Below are positions 18,814 through 28,443 of a stretch of DNA of 64,000 bases, piece by piece. Source of the stretch: Paenibacillus sp. FSL W8-0426. GTDB lineage: Bacteria; Bacillota; Bacilli; Paenibacillales; Paenibacillaceae. The stretch covers positions 5,934,501 through 5,998,500 of the forward strand of contig NZ_CP150203.1 in assembly GCF_037969725.1 (NCBI RefSeq), written 5' to 3'. The stretch's first letter is position 1. Each line of letters begins with the position of its first letter. Made by a program: the position numbers and the translations under genes. The notes under the pieces were generated by a model. That model did not search any database. It saw only the letters and a list, made by a program, of their open reading frames with translations, and had not been told where the DNA came from.

Positions 18814-21212
18814 TGTACTCTCTCCCTGTCTTCGGCTGACACGCGGATCGTTTGTCCCGCGCCCACCATTATATTCAATACATAATCTCCTTGCGGCGAT
18901 TGCTCCGCTTGTACTTCCTGCTGACCTTCCGCCAAAAGAGGTACTGCGCAGCGGATCGTCAACGTACCGCTGCGATCAGCCTGGATGTTGGCCACAACCA
19001 AACGGCCATCGGCCCATTTCATGTCCACGGTAAAGCTGCCTCTCGCACGCAGGCCGCTGACGCTGCCTTCTTTCCAGGCTTCCGGGAGCGAAGGCAACAG
19101 ATGCAGCTCGCCCAAGTGACTCTGCAGCAGCATCTCCGCAATACCGGCCGTGCCGCCGAAGTTGCCGTCAATCTGAAACGGCGGATGATCGTCGAACAGG
19201 TTCGGATGCGTCGATCTGGACAGCAGCGTGCGCACGAACCGATATGAATTGTCGGCATCCAGCAAACGTGCATGCAGATTGATCAGCCAAGCGCAGCTCC
19301 AGCCCGTATGCCCGCCCCCTTGGGAGATGCGTCGCTCCAGCGTAACGCGGGCCGCTTCCACCAGTTCGGGCGTACTGAGCCGATTGATCTGGTCTCCGGG
19401 GTACAAGCCATACAGATGGGATACATGGCGATGTCCCGGTTCGGACTCAGGGAAATCCTTGAACCATTCCTGCAGCTGGCCTTCTTTGCCGATCAGGAAC
19501 GGATACAGCTTGCTGCGGGCCTCACGAAGCTCCGTCACCAGCTCGTCATCCACGCCAAGCACGCCCGCTGCCTCGATGCAGCGATCGAACAACTCGCGAA
19601 TCAGCGTCATGTCCATCGTGGACGCCATCGATACGCTGCGGGCCGTTCCGTCCTCTGCCACAAACTTGTTTTCAGGCGACGTGGACGGCGACGTCACCAA
19701 ATATCCGTCCGGACCTTCCACCAGCCAATCCAGGCAGAACAAAGCGGCCTCCTTCATGATGGGATAAGCTTTCTCCGCCAGAAACGCCTCATCCCTCGTA
19801 AAGCTGTAGCGCTCCCAAAGATGCGCCGTCATCCATACGCCGCCCATCGGCCAGAATGCCCAGCTGGCATCCCCTCCGGTTGGCGTCGATTGCCGCCAGA
19901 TGTCCACGTTATGATGCGTCGTCCAACCTCGTGCACCGTAAAGGATACGCGCAGCTCTGCGCCCGGTATGGCTAAGATCCTCGAGCATGGCAAACAAGGG
20001 GTCATGGCATTCGCTCAGGTTGCACACCTCTGCTGGCCAATAGTTCATTTCGACATTGATATTGGTCGTATAATCGCTGAACCATGGTGGCTCCACCTGA
20101 TGGTTCCATATGCCTTGCAGGTTGGCAGACTGCGTGCCAGGACGGGAACTGCCCATGAGCAGGTATCTTCCGTACTGGAAATACAAAGCCTCCAGCCCCG
20201 GATCGGCGGCGCCCCCTTGATACGCTGCCAAACGTTCGTCGGTTGGCAGCTCCGCATTGGCGGACGAGCCAAGGTCAATCGACATACGTGCGAACAACGA
20301 GCCATGGTCTGACACGTGCCGCTCACGAAGCTGCTCCAACCCGGTTTGGAGAGCCTGTCGCAGGATGGCATCGCATGTTTGTTCCAGTTCTGCGGCTTCC
20401 TTAACCGGCATCACATCATAGCCGGCAAATGCTGTTGCCGCAGTCAAGCACAACAGCACTCGGTCAGCGCCCTGAATGAGCAATGTGCCTTCGTCAGCGG
20501 AGATCACGGCTTTTTCGCCCAACGCTTGGACAGACAGTTTGGCGGCATATGCTATTCCGCGATCTTCTTCATAAACGACCGATTCCGGATGATCGCGGAA
20601 ATAGTTCGACTCTACATGGCTCGGACATCGGCTGTACATCACGACGCTGTCACCGCTGGCCTGCACGGTATAGGGATGCGGGCTGTCCAACGTCAGACTG
20701 ACGTTGACGGCCCCTGCACGATCCGCGGACAGGGACAGTACGATGACATCATCAGGCGCACTTGCATATATTTCGCGTGTATAGCGAATTCCTTCATATT
20801 GATAGCGGGTTGCGGCAATTCCCGTTTTCAGGTCGAGCTCGCGTTCGAAATGCTCAAGTTCAGCACGTTCCAATCCATTCTGCCGGAGCAATAAATGGCC
20901 CATGGGTTGATAGGCTTCCACGTCGTGCCCCAACATTTCGCGATTCAGCAAATCTTCGGCTTCGCTGTACTGTCCGGCCGCGATCAATTCACGCGTGCGT
21001 TTCAAATATCTCTGGCTGCTGTAGTTCACCGTATCACGCGGGAATCCAGACCACAGCGTATCTTCATTTAATTGGATGCGTTCTTCCGCCGCACCGCCGT
21101 AAACCATGCCGCCAAGGCGACCGTTCCCGATCGGCAGCGCTTCTTCCCATTTTGCCGCCGGTTGACGATACCACAAGCGATTCATGCCTGTTGTTCCATT
21201 CGTTTGGCCCAT
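18810..21212 (-). CDS. GH95 glycosidase (alpha-L-fucosidase-type)
   Basis: 800-aa cytoplasmic enzyme of family GH95, which removes alpha-1,2-linked L-fucose and in some members L-galactose. Visible family motifs include [19 protein letters not shown] near the N-terminus, [36 protein letters not shown] and [11 protein letters not shown] in the (alpha/alpha)6 barrel, and [18 protein letters not shown] near the C-terminal part. No signal peptide is present. ATG 21212 follows AGGAG; an ATG at 21230 lacks a site. It leads a two-gene operon with GH1 behind a strong promoter. Confidence 0.92.
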   Translation of the reverse strand: MGQTNGTTGMNRLWYRQPAAKWEEALPIGNGRLGGMVYGGAAEERIQLNEDTLWSGFPRDTVNYSSQRYLKRTRELIAAGQYSEAEDLLNREMLGHDVEAYQPMGHLLLRQNGLERAELEHFERELDLKTGIAATRYQYEGIRYTREIYASAPDDVIVLSLSADRAGAVNVSLTLDSPHPYTVQASGDSVVMYSRCPSHVESNYFRDHPESVVYEEDRGIAYAAKLSVQALGEKAVISADEGTLLIQGADRVLLCLTAATAFAGYDVMPVKEAAELEQTCDAILRQALQTGLEQLRERHVSDHGSLFARMSIDLGSSANAELPTDERLAAYQGGAADPGLEALYFQYGRYLLMGSSRPGTQSANLQGIWNHQVEPPWFSDYTTNINVEMNYWPAEVCNLSECHDPLFAMLEDLSHTGRRAARILYGARGWTTHHNVDIWRQSTPTGGDASWAFWPMGGVWMTAHLWERYSFTRDEAFLAEKAYPIMKEAALFCLDWLVEGPDGYLVTSPSTSPENKFVAEDGTARSVSMASTMDMTLIRELFDRCIEAAGVLGVDDELVTELREARSKLYPFLIGKEGQLQEWFKDFPESEPGHRHVSHLYGLYPGDQINRLSTPELVEAARVTLERRISQGGGHTGWSCAWLINLHARLLDADNSYRFVRTLLSRSTHPNLFDDHPPFQIDGNFGGTAGIAEMLLQSHLGELHLLPSLPEAWKEGSVSGLRARGSFTVDMKWADGRLVVANIQADRSGTLTIRCAVPLLAEGQQEVQAEQSPQGDYVLNIMVGAGQTIRVSAEDRERVQ

Positions 21213-21341
21213 ATTCTGACTCCTGTTCATTGAGTATCGTTCTAAATATAAAACGTTTTCGTAATATCCAAAAAAATATAAAACTCACTTTTCCATAAGT
21301 CTTTTTTTGCTTTCATCCTACCGTCTCTGATACCGATCACC

Positions 21342-21355
21342 TGAAAGTGCTTACA
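21342..21355 (-). promoter_or_regulatory. cre-like operator at the GH95-GH1 promoter
   Basis: TGTAAGCACTTTCA on the minus strand lies directly downstream of the -10 element, around +1. It matches the CcpA cre consensus TGWAANCGNTNWCA except at the central G. Confidence 0.6.
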
Positions 21356-21362
21356 CCTGAAA

Positions 21363-21391
21363 ATTATATTGGATTTCGAAAAAAGCGTCAA
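21363..21391 (-). promoter_or_regulatory. GH95-GH1 operon promoter (TTGACG-17-TATAAT)
   Basis: TTGACG (21386-21391) and TATAAT (21363-21368) on the minus strand are separated by 17 bases, upstream of the GH95 start. The cre-like box follows at once. Confidence 0.8.
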
Positions 21392-21429
21392 TGGAAAGCA
21401 TCACAACCGAAGCAAAATATATAATAACG

Positions 21430-21461
21430 AAAAAAGAGGCTCCATTGCTGGAACCCCTCTC
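21430..21461 (-). terminator. Terminator of the first sugar-binding lipoprotein gene
   Basis: In the minus transcript AGAGGGGTTCC pairs with GGAGCCTCT (imperfect) and a run of T follows. Confidence 0.8.
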
Positions 21462-21499
21462 CGATTCATCATGTATCTTTACGTATATGGCTGAACGTA

Positions 21500-23206
21500 T
21501 TATTGTACGTCTTTGCCCGTCCACAACGACACGCGGTCTTTGACCCAAGTCGTATATTGTTTTTCCATCTCTACCGCGCCTGCTTTGTCCAGCTCGGCAA
21601 GGAAATCGTCATACACTTTGTCGAAGTTCTCCGGCGTTGTCAGAACAGCTTCTGGAATCCGTTTGCGTACGATGTCCTGTGTTTTTTGGAAAGTGACGTT
21701 ATAGTCTGTATCAGAAGGAACCGGCATGTTGTATGCTGCTCCCCATTCTTTCAATGGAAGGTCTTCTTCCGCAGGGAAGAATTCTTTCCATGTCGTAATG
21801 CCGTAAGCTTTCAATGTTTCTTTCTCTGCCGGCGTGTAACCTGCCACGATCTGCTCAGGGAAGTTCGTAGTGTAATAGTTACCCGTAGAGTCTTTCACGC
21901 CATCGCCGTATCTTGCGCTGAAAATGTTGTACATGCCGATTCCTGTTTCTTTGGAGAAGGCAGAGTTGTCATTCGTTTTGCGGTCCTGGATTTCGTCAGG
22001 AATGACGCGTTTCCCATCTTCCACTTTATAGTGCTCGCCTTCGATACCCCAGTTTCTGAGCACTTGTCCTTCATCCGAAGCAAGCCAGTCCATGAACTTG
22101 ATGATGCGAACCGGATCTTCGGCGGAAGTTGTAATCCCGATACCGTAACCGTCAAAACCGGTTGGCTGGAACGAATGGTCGACGATCTGGTCGTTCAGGG
22201 ATACGGAGAAGTGAGCATAAGTGCTGTCGTCTTTACCCGCAGCTTTCAGCGCGTTCTCAGCCTCTTGATAGTTCCACTCTTGGTCGATCAGACCAAGTAC
22301 GCGGCCGCTGGCGATTTTGGATTTGTATTGGTCGTCTTTTTGCACGAAGGTGTCTTTATCAAGCAGTCCTTCATTGTACATTTTGTTCAACCAACGGAAA
22401 TATTCTTTCTCTTCCGGACGTTTGTAGTGAAGCATCGCTTCGTACGTTTCCGGATTGATGTAGTACTCGCCGTCATCCGGTGCTCCCGTAGCTTGGAAAG
22501 CCGGGTTCGTTACGGTGATCATGATTTTCCAGTCGTCGGCGTTCAGCGTCAGCGGAATCGTCGGCTGTCCGTCGATCGTCGGATGTTTTTCTTTATATGC
22601 TTTCAGCACGTTTTCGAAATCTTCAAGCGTTTTCACTTCAGGATATCCGAGCTCCTTCAGCACTTTCTGCTGAATCTCGAATCCACCTGTTGCGTCAAAC
22701 GTCACATTATCTACACCCATGTTGGTTGGGATCGTATAAATCGCTGGATCTTCCTTGCTGTATTTCAGACGGTTCATCTGATCACCATAGATTTTCTTCA
22801 GGTTGGGAGCATGCTCCTCGATCAGATCCGTCAGGTCAAGCATTGCACCGGCATCAACGAGCTTGGACAAGTTTCCTTTCGGGAAAATAATGTCCGGGTA
22901 GTCGCCGCTCGCTGCCATCAGGGAAATTTTTTGCTCGCCGCCATTGTTGACGTCGAATTCGGCTTCAATGGTAACGCCCGTTTTTTCGGTAATCTTCTTG
23001 CCTACGGCATCCTGCATTTTGTTCCAGACCGGATTCGGATCGGCGCCAAAGAACGAAATCGTGATCGGCTCTGTTCCGGATGATTCACCGGATGAAGCGG
23101 ATTCCTTGCTTCCCGAATTTCCGCAACCAGCAGTAACGAGCAACGCACTTGCAAGCAGCAGCATTGCAAAAGTCTTGGGTGTATTACCTTTCATTTTGCC
23201 TTTCAT
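21500..23206 (-). CDS. Sugar ABC transporter substrate-binding lipoprotein (LplA/YtcQ-type), paralogue 1
   Basis: 568-aa extracellular solute-binding protein anchored by lipidation: basic N-terminus, hydrophobic stretch, lipobox VTAGC with Cys28, then a Ser/Gly-rich linker. The body resembles LplA/YtcQ-type binding proteins paired with LplB/YtcP permeases and presumably captures oligosaccharides. By eye it is nearly identical over most of its length to the next gene and clearly paralogous to the third. It has its own promoter with a cre-like box and its own terminator. An AGGGGGAA ribosome site supports the ATG at 23206. Confidence 0.92.
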   Translation of the reverse strand: MKGKMKGNTPKTFAMLLLASALLVTAGCGNSGSKESASSGESSGTEPITISFFGADPNPVWNKMQDAVGKKITEKTGVTIEAEFDVNNGGEQKISLMAASGDYPDIIFPKGNLSKLVDAGAMLDLTDLIEEHAPNLKKIYGDQMNRLKYSKEDPAIYTIPTNMGVDNVTFDATGGFEIQQKVLKELGYPEVKTLEDFENVLKAYKEKHPTIDGQPTIPLTLNADDWKIMITVTNPAFQATGAPDDGEYYINPETYEAMLHYKRPEEKEYFRWLNKMYNEGLLDKDTFVQKDDQYKSKIASGRVLGLIDQEWNYQEAENALKAAGKDDSTYAHFSVSLNDQIVDHSFQPTGFDGYGIGITTSAEDPVRIIKFMDWLASDEGQVLRNWGIEGEHYKVEDGKRVIPDEIQDRKTNDNSAFSKETGIGMYNIFSARYGDGVKDSTGNYYTTNFPEQIVAGYTPAEKETLKAYGITTWKEFFPAEEDLPLKEWGAAYNMPVPSDTDYNVTFQKTQDIVRKRIPEAVLTTPENFDKVYDDFLAELDKAGAVEMEKQYTTWVKDRVSLWTGKDVQ

Positions 23207-23414
23207 TGTCTAGTTCCCCCTATTTATGAAGGTTTTATCTGTATAACAGGCCAAGCCTGAAAATACCAAAGCATTTGGATCAACGATTCAAAGCAAATGA
23301 ATGCGCTTTAAATTATGCGTGATACAGGTGTAACTGCCTCGACCCATCCGGGACAGGAAACTTCGCACTACACATAAGATAAAACGTTTTCGAAATTTAC
23401 TTTAAAACGCTTAC

Positions 23415-23428
23415 TGAAAGTGCTTACA
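23415..23428 (-). promoter_or_regulatory. cre-like operator at the paralogue 1 promoter
   Basis: TGTAAGCACTTTCA on the minus strand is identical to the box at the GH95 promoter and lies at the same place just after the -10. Confidence 0.6.
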
Positions 23429-23433
23429 CGTAG

Positions 23434-23462
23434 ATTATATGCTATATTTCGCCATCGGTCAA
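23434..23462 (-). promoter_or_regulatory. Promoter of paralogue 1 (TTGACC-17-TATAAT)
   Basis: TTGACC (23457-23462) and TATAAT (23434-23439) with 17-base spacing. The -35 abuts the terminator of the upstream gene. Confidence 0.8.
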
Positions 23463-23465
23463 TAG

Positions 23466-23497
23466 AAAAAAAGGGCTTCCAACGGAAACCCTTTTTT
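23466..23497 (-). terminator. Terminator of paralogue 2 (T tracts on both sides)
   Basis: AAAAAGGG and CCCTTTTT arms with an inner TTCC/GGAA stem and a three-base loop. T runs exist on both strands. Confidence 0.85.
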
Positions 23498-23534
23498 CAA
23501 GAAATTCAGCAGCTTATTTTCGCTGTCCCTTCTT

Positions 23535-25235
23535 TTATTGAACGTCTTTGCCGGTCCACAGCGATACGCGGTCTTTGATCCAACCGGTGTATTGTTTTTC
23601 CATCTCCACCGCGCCTGCTTTGTCCAGCTCGGCCAGCATGTCGTCATACACTTTGTCGAAGTTTTCCGGTTTGGCAAGAATGGCTTCCGGGATCCGTTTG
23701 CGAACGATATCCTGCGTTTTTTGGAAAGCTACATTATAATCCGTATCGGAAGGAACCGGCATGTTGTATGCTGCTCCCCAATCCTTCATAGGCAGTTCAT
23801 CTTCCGATGGGAAAAATTCCTTCCATGTCGTGATGCCATACGCTTTCAATGTTTCTTTCTCTGCCGGCGTGTAGCCCGCTACGATTTGCTCAGGGAAGTT
23901 CGTGGTGTAATAGTTGCCTGTAGAATCCTTCACGCCATCGCCATATCTTGCACTGAAGATGTTGTACATACCGATCCCTGTTTCTTTGGTGAACGCCGAG
24001 TTGTCATTCGTTTTGCGGTCCTGAATGTCGTCAGGAATGATGCGTTTGCCGTTTTCCACTTTGTAATGCTCGCCTTCAATCCCCCAGTTTCTCAGCACTT
24101 GCCCTTCATCCGAAGCAAGCCAATCCATGAACTTGATAATGCGAACCGGGTCTTTGGCGGAAGTCGTGATTCCGATGCCGTAACCGTCAAAGCCGGTTGG
24201 CTGGAAGGTATGATCCACGATCTGGTCATTCAAGGATACCGAGAAGTGTGCATACGTGCTGTCATCCTTACCGGCTGATTTGAGAGCGTTCTCAGCTTCT
24301 CCATAGTTCCATTCCTGGTCGATCAGACCAAGAACGCGCCCGCTGGCGATTTTGGCCTTATACTGGTCATCCTTCTGTACAAAGGTATCTTTATCAAGCA
24401 GTCCTTCATTATACATTTTGTTCAGCCAGCGGAAATATTCTTTTTCCTCCGGACGTTTGTAGTGAAGCATCGCTTCATACGTTTCCGGGTTGATATAATA
24501 TTCCCCGTCATCCGGCCCGCCTGTTGCTTGGAAAGCCGGGTTTGTAACCGTAATCATGATCTTCCAGTCGTCGGCATTCAATGTCAGCGGAATCGTCGGT
24601 TGGCCATCGATCGTTGGATGTTTCTCATAATAAGCTCTTAATACGTTTTCGTAATCCTCAAGCGTTTTTACTTCAGGGTAGCCCAGCTCTTTCAGCACTT
24701 TTTGCTGGATTTCGAATCCGCCCGTGGCATCAAACGCTACATTGTCTACACCCATGTTGGTCGGGATGGTATAGATCGCCTGGTCTTCCTTGCTGTATTT
24801 CAAGCGGTTCATTTGGTCGCCGTAAATTTTCTTCAGGTTGGGAGCGTGCTCCTCAATCAAATCGGTCAGGTCAATCATTGCGCCTGCATCAACGAGTTTG
24901 GACAGGTTTCCTTTAGGATAAATGATATCAGGGTAATCACCACTGGCAGCCATCAAAGGTATTTTCTGATCTCCGCCATTATTCACGTCATACTCGGCTT
25001 CAATGGTCACGCCTGTTTTTTCGGTGATCTTCTTGCCTACCGCATCCTGCATCTTGTTCCAGTTTGGACTTGCATCTGCGCCGAAGAACGTAAACGTTAC
25101 CGGACTTGTCGTATCATCCGTTTCACCAGGCTTTTCCGAGGCCGTACTTCCTCCTGTGCTTCCGCATCCTGCCGTAATGGCAAGCGCGCTTGCGAGAAGA
25201 AGCATTGCGAACGTTTTTGGTGTTTTCCCCTTCAT
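23535..25235 (-). CDS. Sugar ABC transporter substrate-binding lipoprotein, paralogue 2
   Basis: 566-aa lipoprotein with lipobox ITAGC (Cys24) and a Thr/Ser-rich linker. Nearly every block after the linker repeats paralogue 1, including NMGVDNV, DDGEYYINPETYEAM, the QPTGFDGYGIGITTS region and the C-terminal WTGKDVQ. Most differences lie in the signal peptide, linker and scattered positions, which indicates recent duplication or gene conversion. It has its own promoter with cre-like box and its own terminator, so it is expressed separately. Confidence 0.92.
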   Translation of the reverse strand: MKGKTPKTFAMLLLASALAITAGCGSTGGSTASEKPGETDDTTSPVTFTFFGADASPNWNKMQDAVGKKITEKTGVTIEAEYDVNNGGDQKIPLMAASGDYPDIIYPKGNLSKLVDAGAMIDLTDLIEEHAPNLKKIYGDQMNRLKYSKEDQAIYTIPTNMGVDNVAFDATGGFEIQQKVLKELGYPEVKTLEDYENVLRAYYEKHPTIDGQPTIPLTLNADDWKIMITVTNPAFQATGGPDDGEYYINPETYEAMLHYKRPEEKEYFRWLNKMYNEGLLDKDTFVQKDDQYKAKIASGRVLGLIDQEWNYGEAENALKSAGKDDSTYAHFSVSLNDQIVDHTFQPTGFDGYGIGITTSAKDPVRIIKFMDWLASDEGQVLRNWGIEGEHYKVENGKRIIPDDIQDRKTNDNSAFTKETGIGMYNIFSARYGDGVKDSTGNYYTTNFPEQIVAGYTPAEKETLKAYGITTWKEFFPSEDELPMKDWGAAYNMPVPSDTDYNVAFQKTQDIVRKRIPEAILAKPENFDKVYDDMLAELDKAGAVEMEKQYTGWIKDRVSLWTGKDVQ

Positions 25236-25452
25236 GTGTAATCCCCCTTATGGATATAATGAAGCTTTATAGTGTATAACAGGCTGGCCTGTAGATACCA
25301 TGGACTGGCGAACAATCTTTCACTTTTTTGCTTAAATGCAATTAAAAGCGTTTTCTTGAATGAATTCGACGATTCATCCTCGCCTCAATTCAAGTACAAG
25401 TTGCCATCAAAAAGACGTTTACATCGGTACAAGGATCCATGCTCAACTGAAA

Positions 25453-25466
25453 TGTAAGTGCTTTCA
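25453..25466 (-). promoter_or_regulatory. cre-like operator at the paralogue 2 promoter
   Basis: TGAAAGCACTTACA on the minus strand, immediately after the -10. It is the same box type as at 21342 and 23415 with the outer bases exchanged. Confidence 0.6.
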
Positions 25467-25473
25467 TACCTGA

Positions 25474-25503
25474 ATAATAATACCTTGCATAACCCCTTGT
25501 CAA
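25474..25503 (-). promoter_or_regulatory. Promoter of paralogue 2 (TTGACA-18-TATTAT)
   Basis: A consensus TTGACA (25498-25503) and TATTAT (25474-25479) with 18-base spacing on the minus strand. Confidence 0.75.
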
Positions 25504-25551
25504 TAACCAATTTCAAAAAATGAAAACGGTTTTGGGAAAACGTTTTAGGCA

Positions 25552-25582
25552 CAAAAAAAAGACCCAAATCAATGGGTCCTTT
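25552..25582 (-). terminator. Terminator of paralogue 3 and the permease operon
   Basis: GACCC (25561-25565) pairs with GGGTC (25574-25578), and the minus transcript continues into eight T. Confidence 0.85.
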
Positions 25583-25620
25583 CTTTTTTAAACTTGACTT
25601 GCCGCTCAAACGAAAAGATC

Positions 25621-27306
25621 TTACTGGCCATTCCACAGTTTTACGCGGTTTTGAATAAGCTCTGTATATTGTTGTTCCATTTTCGTAGCTCCTGCTGTCT
25701 CCAAATCAGCCAGCATCGTATCATACACACTGTCAAACTTGTCGACCGGACTCAGGATCGCTTCCGGAATGCGTTTGCGGATAATGTCCTGTGTCTTCTG
25801 GTAGATGACGTTATAATCCGAGTCGCCAGGAGTCGGCAAGTTGTAGGCTGCGCCCCACGCTTTAACCGGGAACTCATCCTCTTTCGGGAACAGATCCTTC
25901 CAGGTTGTTGCACCGTAAGCCTTGAGGGTTTCTTTCTCGGCATCGGAATAAGACGCTACGATTTGTTCAGGGAAGTTCGTTGTATAGTAGTTGCCTGTCG
26001 AATCCTTCACGCCATCGCCGTAGTGACCCGTCATGTTGGTGTACAGACCGATCCCTGTTTCCTTCTGGAAAGCCGCTGCATTGTTTACTTTTTGGTCCAA
26101 TACATCTGCAGGGATAACGCGTTTCCCGTCCTTCACTTCATAGTGTTTACCTTCAACTCCCCAGTTTATCAATACTTGGCCTTCCTCGGACGCCAAATAA
26201 TCAAAGAACTTGATCGTACGTACCGGATCGGGATTCGAAGTGGTGATTCCTACACCCCAGCCAGATACAAAGCCCGGATCTTGGAAAGAATGGTCCTTGA
26301 TGTCGCTGGACAGCGTTACAGGGAAGTGGGAATATGTTGCTTCATCCTTTCCTGCCGCCTTAAGCGCGTTCTTGGCATCAGCATAGCCCCAATCCTGATC
26401 GATTACGCCAAGTACGCGGCCGCTGGCGATTTTCGATTTGTACTGGTCCGTTTTTTGCACAAAGCTGTCTTGATCAAGCAATCCCTCATTGTACATTTTG
26501 TTCAACCAACGGAAGTATTCTCTTTCCTCCGGACGTTTGTAATGAAGCATCGCTTCATACGTTTCCGGGTTGATGTAATATTCTCCATCATCCGGAGCGC
26601 CTGTGGACAAGAAAGCCGGATTCGTTACGGTAATCATGATTCTCCAGTCGTCCGCATCCAGCGACAGCGGGATGGTTGGCTGACCATCAATGGTTGGATG
26701 TTTTTCTTTGTAAGCTTTCAACACATTCTCAAAATCCTCAAGTGTCTTCACTTCAGGGTAACCGAGCTCTTTCAGTACACGGTGTTGAATACCGAAACCG
26801 CCGCCTGCGTCAAAATATTGCTGATCTACCGCGTAATACGACGGCAGCACATAAATGGCCTGGTCTTCGTTGCTGTATTTCAGCCGGTCCATGTAATCAC
26901 CATACAGCTTTTTCAAATTAGGAGCATATTGATCGATCAGATCCGTCAGATCTATCATTGCACCGGCATCCACAAGCTTGCTGAGTTCACCTTTCGGTGA
27001 AACAATGTCGGGATAGTCTCCGCTTGCTGCCATCAAAGAAATTTTGTCCTGGCCGCCGCTTACCGCGAATTCTCCGTTAAGGGTAACCCCGGTTTTCTCT
27101 GTGATCACCTGGCCTACTTCGTCTTTCATACTGTTCCAGTTGGAACTTGGGTCAACGCTGAAAAAACTGAACGTAATTGGAGACGTATCCCCGCTTGTGT
27201 CCTCGTATGCTCCATTGCTGCTGTCACCGGCTCCGCCACCGCAGCCTGCGAGTAAAGACATCGCAAGCACGGGAGCCAGTGCGGCTTTCATTTTGAAATT
27301 CGCCAT
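25621..27306 (-). CDS. Sugar ABC transporter substrate-binding lipoprotein, paralogue 3
   Basis: 561-aa lipoprotein with lipobox LLAGC (Cys22). It shares the same architecture and many blocks with paralogues 1 and 2, but differs around AVDQQYFDAGGGFGIQ and the SSDIKDHSFQDPGFVSGWG stretch, which may alter the sugar site. It follows the two permease genes with only hairpins between them and no good promoter, so it is probably the binding protein co-transcribed with the permeases. GGGAGG precedes the ATG. Confidence 0.92.
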   Translation of the reverse strand: MANFKMKAALAPVLAMSLLAGCGGGAGDSSNGAYEDTSGDTSPITFSFFSVDPSSNWNSMKDEVGQVITEKTGVTLNGEFAVSGGQDKISLMAASGDYPDIVSPKGELSKLVDAGAMIDLTDLIDQYAPNLKKLYGDYMDRLKYSNEDQAIYVLPSYYAVDQQYFDAGGGFGIQHRVLKELGYPEVKTLEDFENVLKAYKEKHPTIDGQPTIPLSLDADDWRIMITVTNPAFLSTGAPDDGEYYINPETYEAMLHYKRPEEREYFRWLNKMYNEGLLDQDSFVQKTDQYKSKIASGRVLGVIDQDWGYADAKNALKAAGKDEATYSHFPVTLSSDIKDHSFQDPGFVSGWGVGITTSNPDPVRTIKFFDYLASEEGQVLINWGVEGKHYEVKDGKRVIPADVLDQKVNNAAAFQKETGIGLYTNMTGHYGDGVKDSTGNYYTTNFPEQIVASYSDAEKETLKAYGATTWKDLFPKEDEFPVKAWGAAYNLPTPGDSDYNVIYQKTQDIIRKRIPEAILSPVDKFDSVYDTMLADLETAGATKMEQQYTELIQNRVKLWNGQ

Positions 27307-27409
27307 GATGGTAATTCCTCCCTAATCCATATGTCTATCTTGTGCGGGACTTTTTTGTCCCTGTCTATAGCTTCATGGATGCCGTCGCCGCAGCCCTATA
27401 CGGTGAAAC

Positions 27410-27440
27410 GCCAACCGAGGTTGGCATTTCGGGCATCCCG
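27410..27440 (-). other. Tandem stem-loops between permease and binding protein
   Basis: GCCAACCGAGGTTGGC (27410-27425) and CGGGCATCCCG (27430-27440) form two adjacent hairpins in the minus transcript with no downstream T run. This is typical of mRNA-stabilising or processing elements that raise expression of a downstream binding protein. Confidence 0.5.
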
Positions 27441-27525
27441 AGCTTTTTTATTATACTGTTTCTCTTTACAGTTATCTTTATCTCTGTATTTTCTGTGACT
27501 TTCTTATATCTGTGTTGACCAAGTC

Positions 27526-28428
27526 TTATGATTTTACAGCACCCAGCGTCATACCGCCCACAAAGTATCTTTGCAGGAACGGATACACAATCAGGATTGG
27601 AACCGTAACGACGATTGTAATCGCCATTTTGATGGACTCAGGAGAAACCTGTGCCATCTGCTGTGCCAAGTCGTTGACATTACGCCCTGCACCAGAGCCT
27701 TGTTGGGTACTTTGCAGTACCTTCATCAGCTCGTACTGGAGCGTAGTGAGATGCGCTTTCGAACCGTTGTACAGGTACGTATCGAGCCATGAGTTCCATT
27801 GCCCTACAGCCAGGAACAATGCGATCGTTGCCAGTACCGGCTTACAGAGCGGCAGGATGATTTTGTAGTAGATCGTGAAGTCATTCGCACCGTCCAGCTT
27901 CGCGGATTCCTGCAAGGCGTACGGCAGGCCGTCGATGAAGGAACGGATAACGAAGACGTTGAACGCACTGATCATGCCCGGCAATACGTAAACCCAGAAC
28001 GTGCCGATCAGGTGCAGGTCGCGCATCAGGATGTATATCGGAATCAGACCGCCAGTGAAATACATCGTAATCGCCAGCGTAGTAGAAACGAATTTTCTCA
28101 ATTTGAAGTCAGGTCTGCTGAGCGTAAAGGCAATCATCGAAGAACTGATCAAACCGAGCAATGTACCTACAATCGTACGGAGAATAGAGATTTGCAAACC
28201 TTGAAGCAAGCTGTCATATTGAAAAATCGTTTTATAGTTTTCCAGCGTAAATTCCCGAGGCCATAAGTAAATTCCGCCACGCACCGTGTCCATCGAATCG
28301 TTCAATGAGATCGCGAGTACGTTCAGGAACGGATACAGCGTTACGATCAGCACCAGGGCCAGCACGAGAACATTGAATAGATCGAACAGTTTATCGCCAC
28401 GAGTTGCATTGAATGATTTGTTCGCCAT
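27526..28428 (-). CDS. Carbohydrate ABC transporter permease (LplC/YtcP/MalG-type)
   Basis: 300-aa membrane permease with six predicted helices. The EAA loop reads ESAKLDGANDFTIYYKIILPL near residues 195-215, where the ATPase docks. The C-terminus ends GGMTLGAVKS, typical of the LplC/YtcP group. It is the second gene of the lplB-lplC-binding protein unit, 15 bp after the partner permease. No ATPase gene is in the locus, so a shared MsmX-type ATPase is inferred. Confidence 0.93.
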   Translation of the reverse strand: MANKSFNATRGDKLFDLFNVLVLALVLIVTLYPFLNVLAISLNDSMDTVRGGIYLWPREFTLENYKTIFQYDSLLQGLQISILRTIVGTLLGLISSSMIAFTLSRPDFKLRKFVSTTLAITMYFTGGLIPIYILMRDLHLIGTFWVYVLPGMISAFNVFVIRSFIDGLPYALQESAKLDGANDFTIYYKIILPLCKPVLATIALFLAVGQWNSWLDTYLYNGSKAHLTTLQYELMKVLQSTQQGSGAGRNVNDLAQQMAQVSPESIKMAITIVVTVPILIVYPFLQRYFVGGMTLGAVKS

Positions 28429-28443
28429 ATGGTCTCCCCCTCC

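Larger units (their letters stand above)
23207..23534. other. Intergenic region between binding-protein paralogues 1 and 2
   Basis: 328 bp with no gene. It contains the promoter and operator-like boxes of paralogue 1, additional CG-centred motifs (AAAACGTTTT at 23381-23390, AAAACGCTTA at 23404-23413) and the terminator of paralogue 2. A long 5' untranslated leader of about 200 bases is implied. Confidence 0.6.
25236..25620. other. Intergenic region between binding-protein paralogues 2 and 3
   Basis: 385 bp with no gene. It holds the promoter of paralogue 2, its cre-like box, and further CG-centred motifs (AAAAGCGTTTTC at 25344-25355, TGAAAACGGTTTTG at 25521-25534, AAAACGTTTT at 25537-25546). 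The terminator of paralogue 3 is at the right end. Confidence 0.6.

Noticed and set aside
17350..18885. Plus-strand open frame opposite the GH1 gene
   Set aside because: The GH1 reading has both catalytic motifs on the minus strand; the opposite frame has no ribosome site or family features.
21503..23083. Very long plus-strand open frame opposite the first sugar-binding lipoprotein gene
   Set aside because: It mirrors the codon usage of the real gene. The same antisense frame recurs opposite the paralogue, which follows from their sequence identity and not from coding.
21500..27306. Three binding-protein genes as a long-repeat mobile element or CRISPR-like array
   Set aside because: The repeated units are intact lipoprotein genes with separate promoters and terminators; no transposase, terminal repeats or short regular spacers exist.
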